Source of the DNA: Burkholderiales bacterium
GTDB lineage: Bacteria; Pseudomonadota; Gammaproteobacteria; Burkholderiales; Usitatibacteraceae
NCBI GenBank assembly: GCA_025936275.1
Contig: JAICTR010000150.1
Coordinates: 1 to 7,096 of the forward strand
Reading direction: 5' to 3'
DNA: 7,096 nucleotides
In this document: one piece after another, positions 6,512-7,096 of the stretch
Position numbering within the stretch: the stretch's first letter is position 1
Layout of the letters: each line of letters starts with the position of its first letter
Translations under genes and position numbers: made by a program
Notes under the pieces: generated by a model
Told to the model about the DNA's origin: nothing
Database searches by the model: none
Seen by the model: the letters and a program-made list of their open reading frames with translations, nothing else

Positions 6512-7096
6512 CTAGAGGTGCAAAGCGCGGCCCCCATCCACGGCGAGGATCTGGCCGGTCACGAAGGGCGCATCGAAGAGCAGGTATTTTACCGCGCCGG
6601 CGATGTCCTCCGGATTGCCGGTGCGCGCGAGCGGCGTCTGCGCGGTGATGCGCTCGCGCTCCGATGCGCCGAAATGGCGCCCTTCGTCGGGCCAGAGGAT
6701 CGCGCCCGGCGAGACGCCGTTCACGCGCACCTCGGGCGCGAGTTCCATCGCGAGCGCGCGCGTGAGCCCCGCGAGCCCCGCCTTGGCGAGCGAATACACC
6801 GCGAAGTCCTTGAGCGGGCGCTCGGCGTGGATGTCCACGATGTTCACGATCGCGCCGTGCGCCGCGCGAAGCCGCGCCGCCGCGGCCTGCGCGAGGAAGA
6901 GCGGCGCGCGCAGGTTGGTGCCGAGGAGGTCGTCCCATTGCGCCGCGCCGATCGCGCCGAACGGCGTCGCGTAGAACGACGAGGCGTTGTTGACGAGGCC
7001 GTCGAGGCGCCCGAAGGCTTCGCCCGCCTCCTCGACGAGGCGCGCGAGCGAGGCGATGTCGAGCAGGTCCGCCTGCACCACGATGCACGAGCCGCG
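6512..7096 (-). CDS. SDR-family pteridine reductase (FolM/PTR1-like), N-terminus outside window
   Basis: The visible 194 C-terminal residues form most of a short-chain dehydrogenase/reductase. The frame stays open through the right edge (RGSCIVVQADLLD...), so the start and the TGxxxRIG dinucleotide-binding loop lie beyond it; the GTG at 7081 is internal. LVNNASSFYATPFGAI, DIHAERPLKDFAVYSLAKAGL and a C-terminal VTGQILAVDGGRAL match the proteobacterial pteridine reductase group as I recall it. The catalytic triad is Asp (codon 6835-6833), Tyr (6796-6794) and Lys (6784-6782). Asp lies 13 residues before Tyr, where ordinary SDRs have Ser, as in Leishmania PTR1. Such enzymes reduce dihydropterins or dihydrofolate with NADPH. 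The gene is the first visible one of the minus-strand operon, 6 bases ahead of ttcA. A generic SDR is the alternative, though the Asp makes it less likely. Confidence 0.88.
   Translation of the reverse strand, partial: RGSCIVVQADLLDIASLARLVEEAGEAFGRLDGLVNNASSFYATPFGAIGAAQWDDLLGTNLRAPLFLAQAAAARLRAAHGAIVNIVDIHAERPLKDFAVYSLAKAGLAGLTRALAMELAPEVRVNGVSPGAILWPDEGRHFGASERERITAQTPLARTGNPEDIAGAVKYLLFDAPFVTGQILAVDGGRALHL

Noticed and set aside
5484..7088. A 534-codon minus-strand frame overlapping ttcA and the reductase
   Set aside because: It is a frame-shifted shadow of both genes, whose own frames show complete catalytic motifs.

Overview
The window is chromosomal DNA from a GC-rich bacterium, with codon third positions almost always G or C. 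It most likely comes from a betaproteobacterium. This rests on the proteobacterial form of S-adenosylhomocysteine hydrolase, the ahcY-metF pairing, a PTR1-type pteridine reductase next to ttcA, and GCTACAAT-like -10 elements. The species cannot be named from the sequence. All genes look like housekeeping or conserved accessory genes. I see no mobile element, CRISPR array, tRNA or rRNA. Coding density is very high and the largest gap between genes is 69 bases.

The left part (1-1643, plus strand) is a methyl-cycle pair. It holds the C-terminal half of ahcY, entering from outside the window, then a 58-base spacer with a strong hairpin, then metF. AhcY removes S-adenosylhomocysteine and yields homocysteine. 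MetF makes the 5-methyltetrahydrofolate that remethylates homocysteine to methionine.

The middle part (1644-4357, plus strand) begins with a probable promoter and mgtE, which encodes a CBS-domain magnesium channel with a short N-terminal domain. Next come a small secreted SH3-domain protein and a secreted M48 metallopeptidase. Their genes overlap by four bases (ATGA), so they are probably translated together and may work together in the periplasm.

The right part (4354-7096, minus strand) is a tight convergent operon, read from right to left: an SDR-family pteridine reductase (cut at the right edge), ttcA (tRNA 2-thiocytidine synthesis) and a class V PLP-dependent alanine/serine-glyoxylate aminotransferase. 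The aminotransferase and peptidase genes meet tail to tail, and both TAG stops lie in one palindromic CTAG.

I found no convincing new system. The points most worth a second look are the apparently leaderless SH3 gene, the SH3-M48 pair with its uncharacterised C-terminal module, the ahcY-metF hairpin and the shared CTAG stop.
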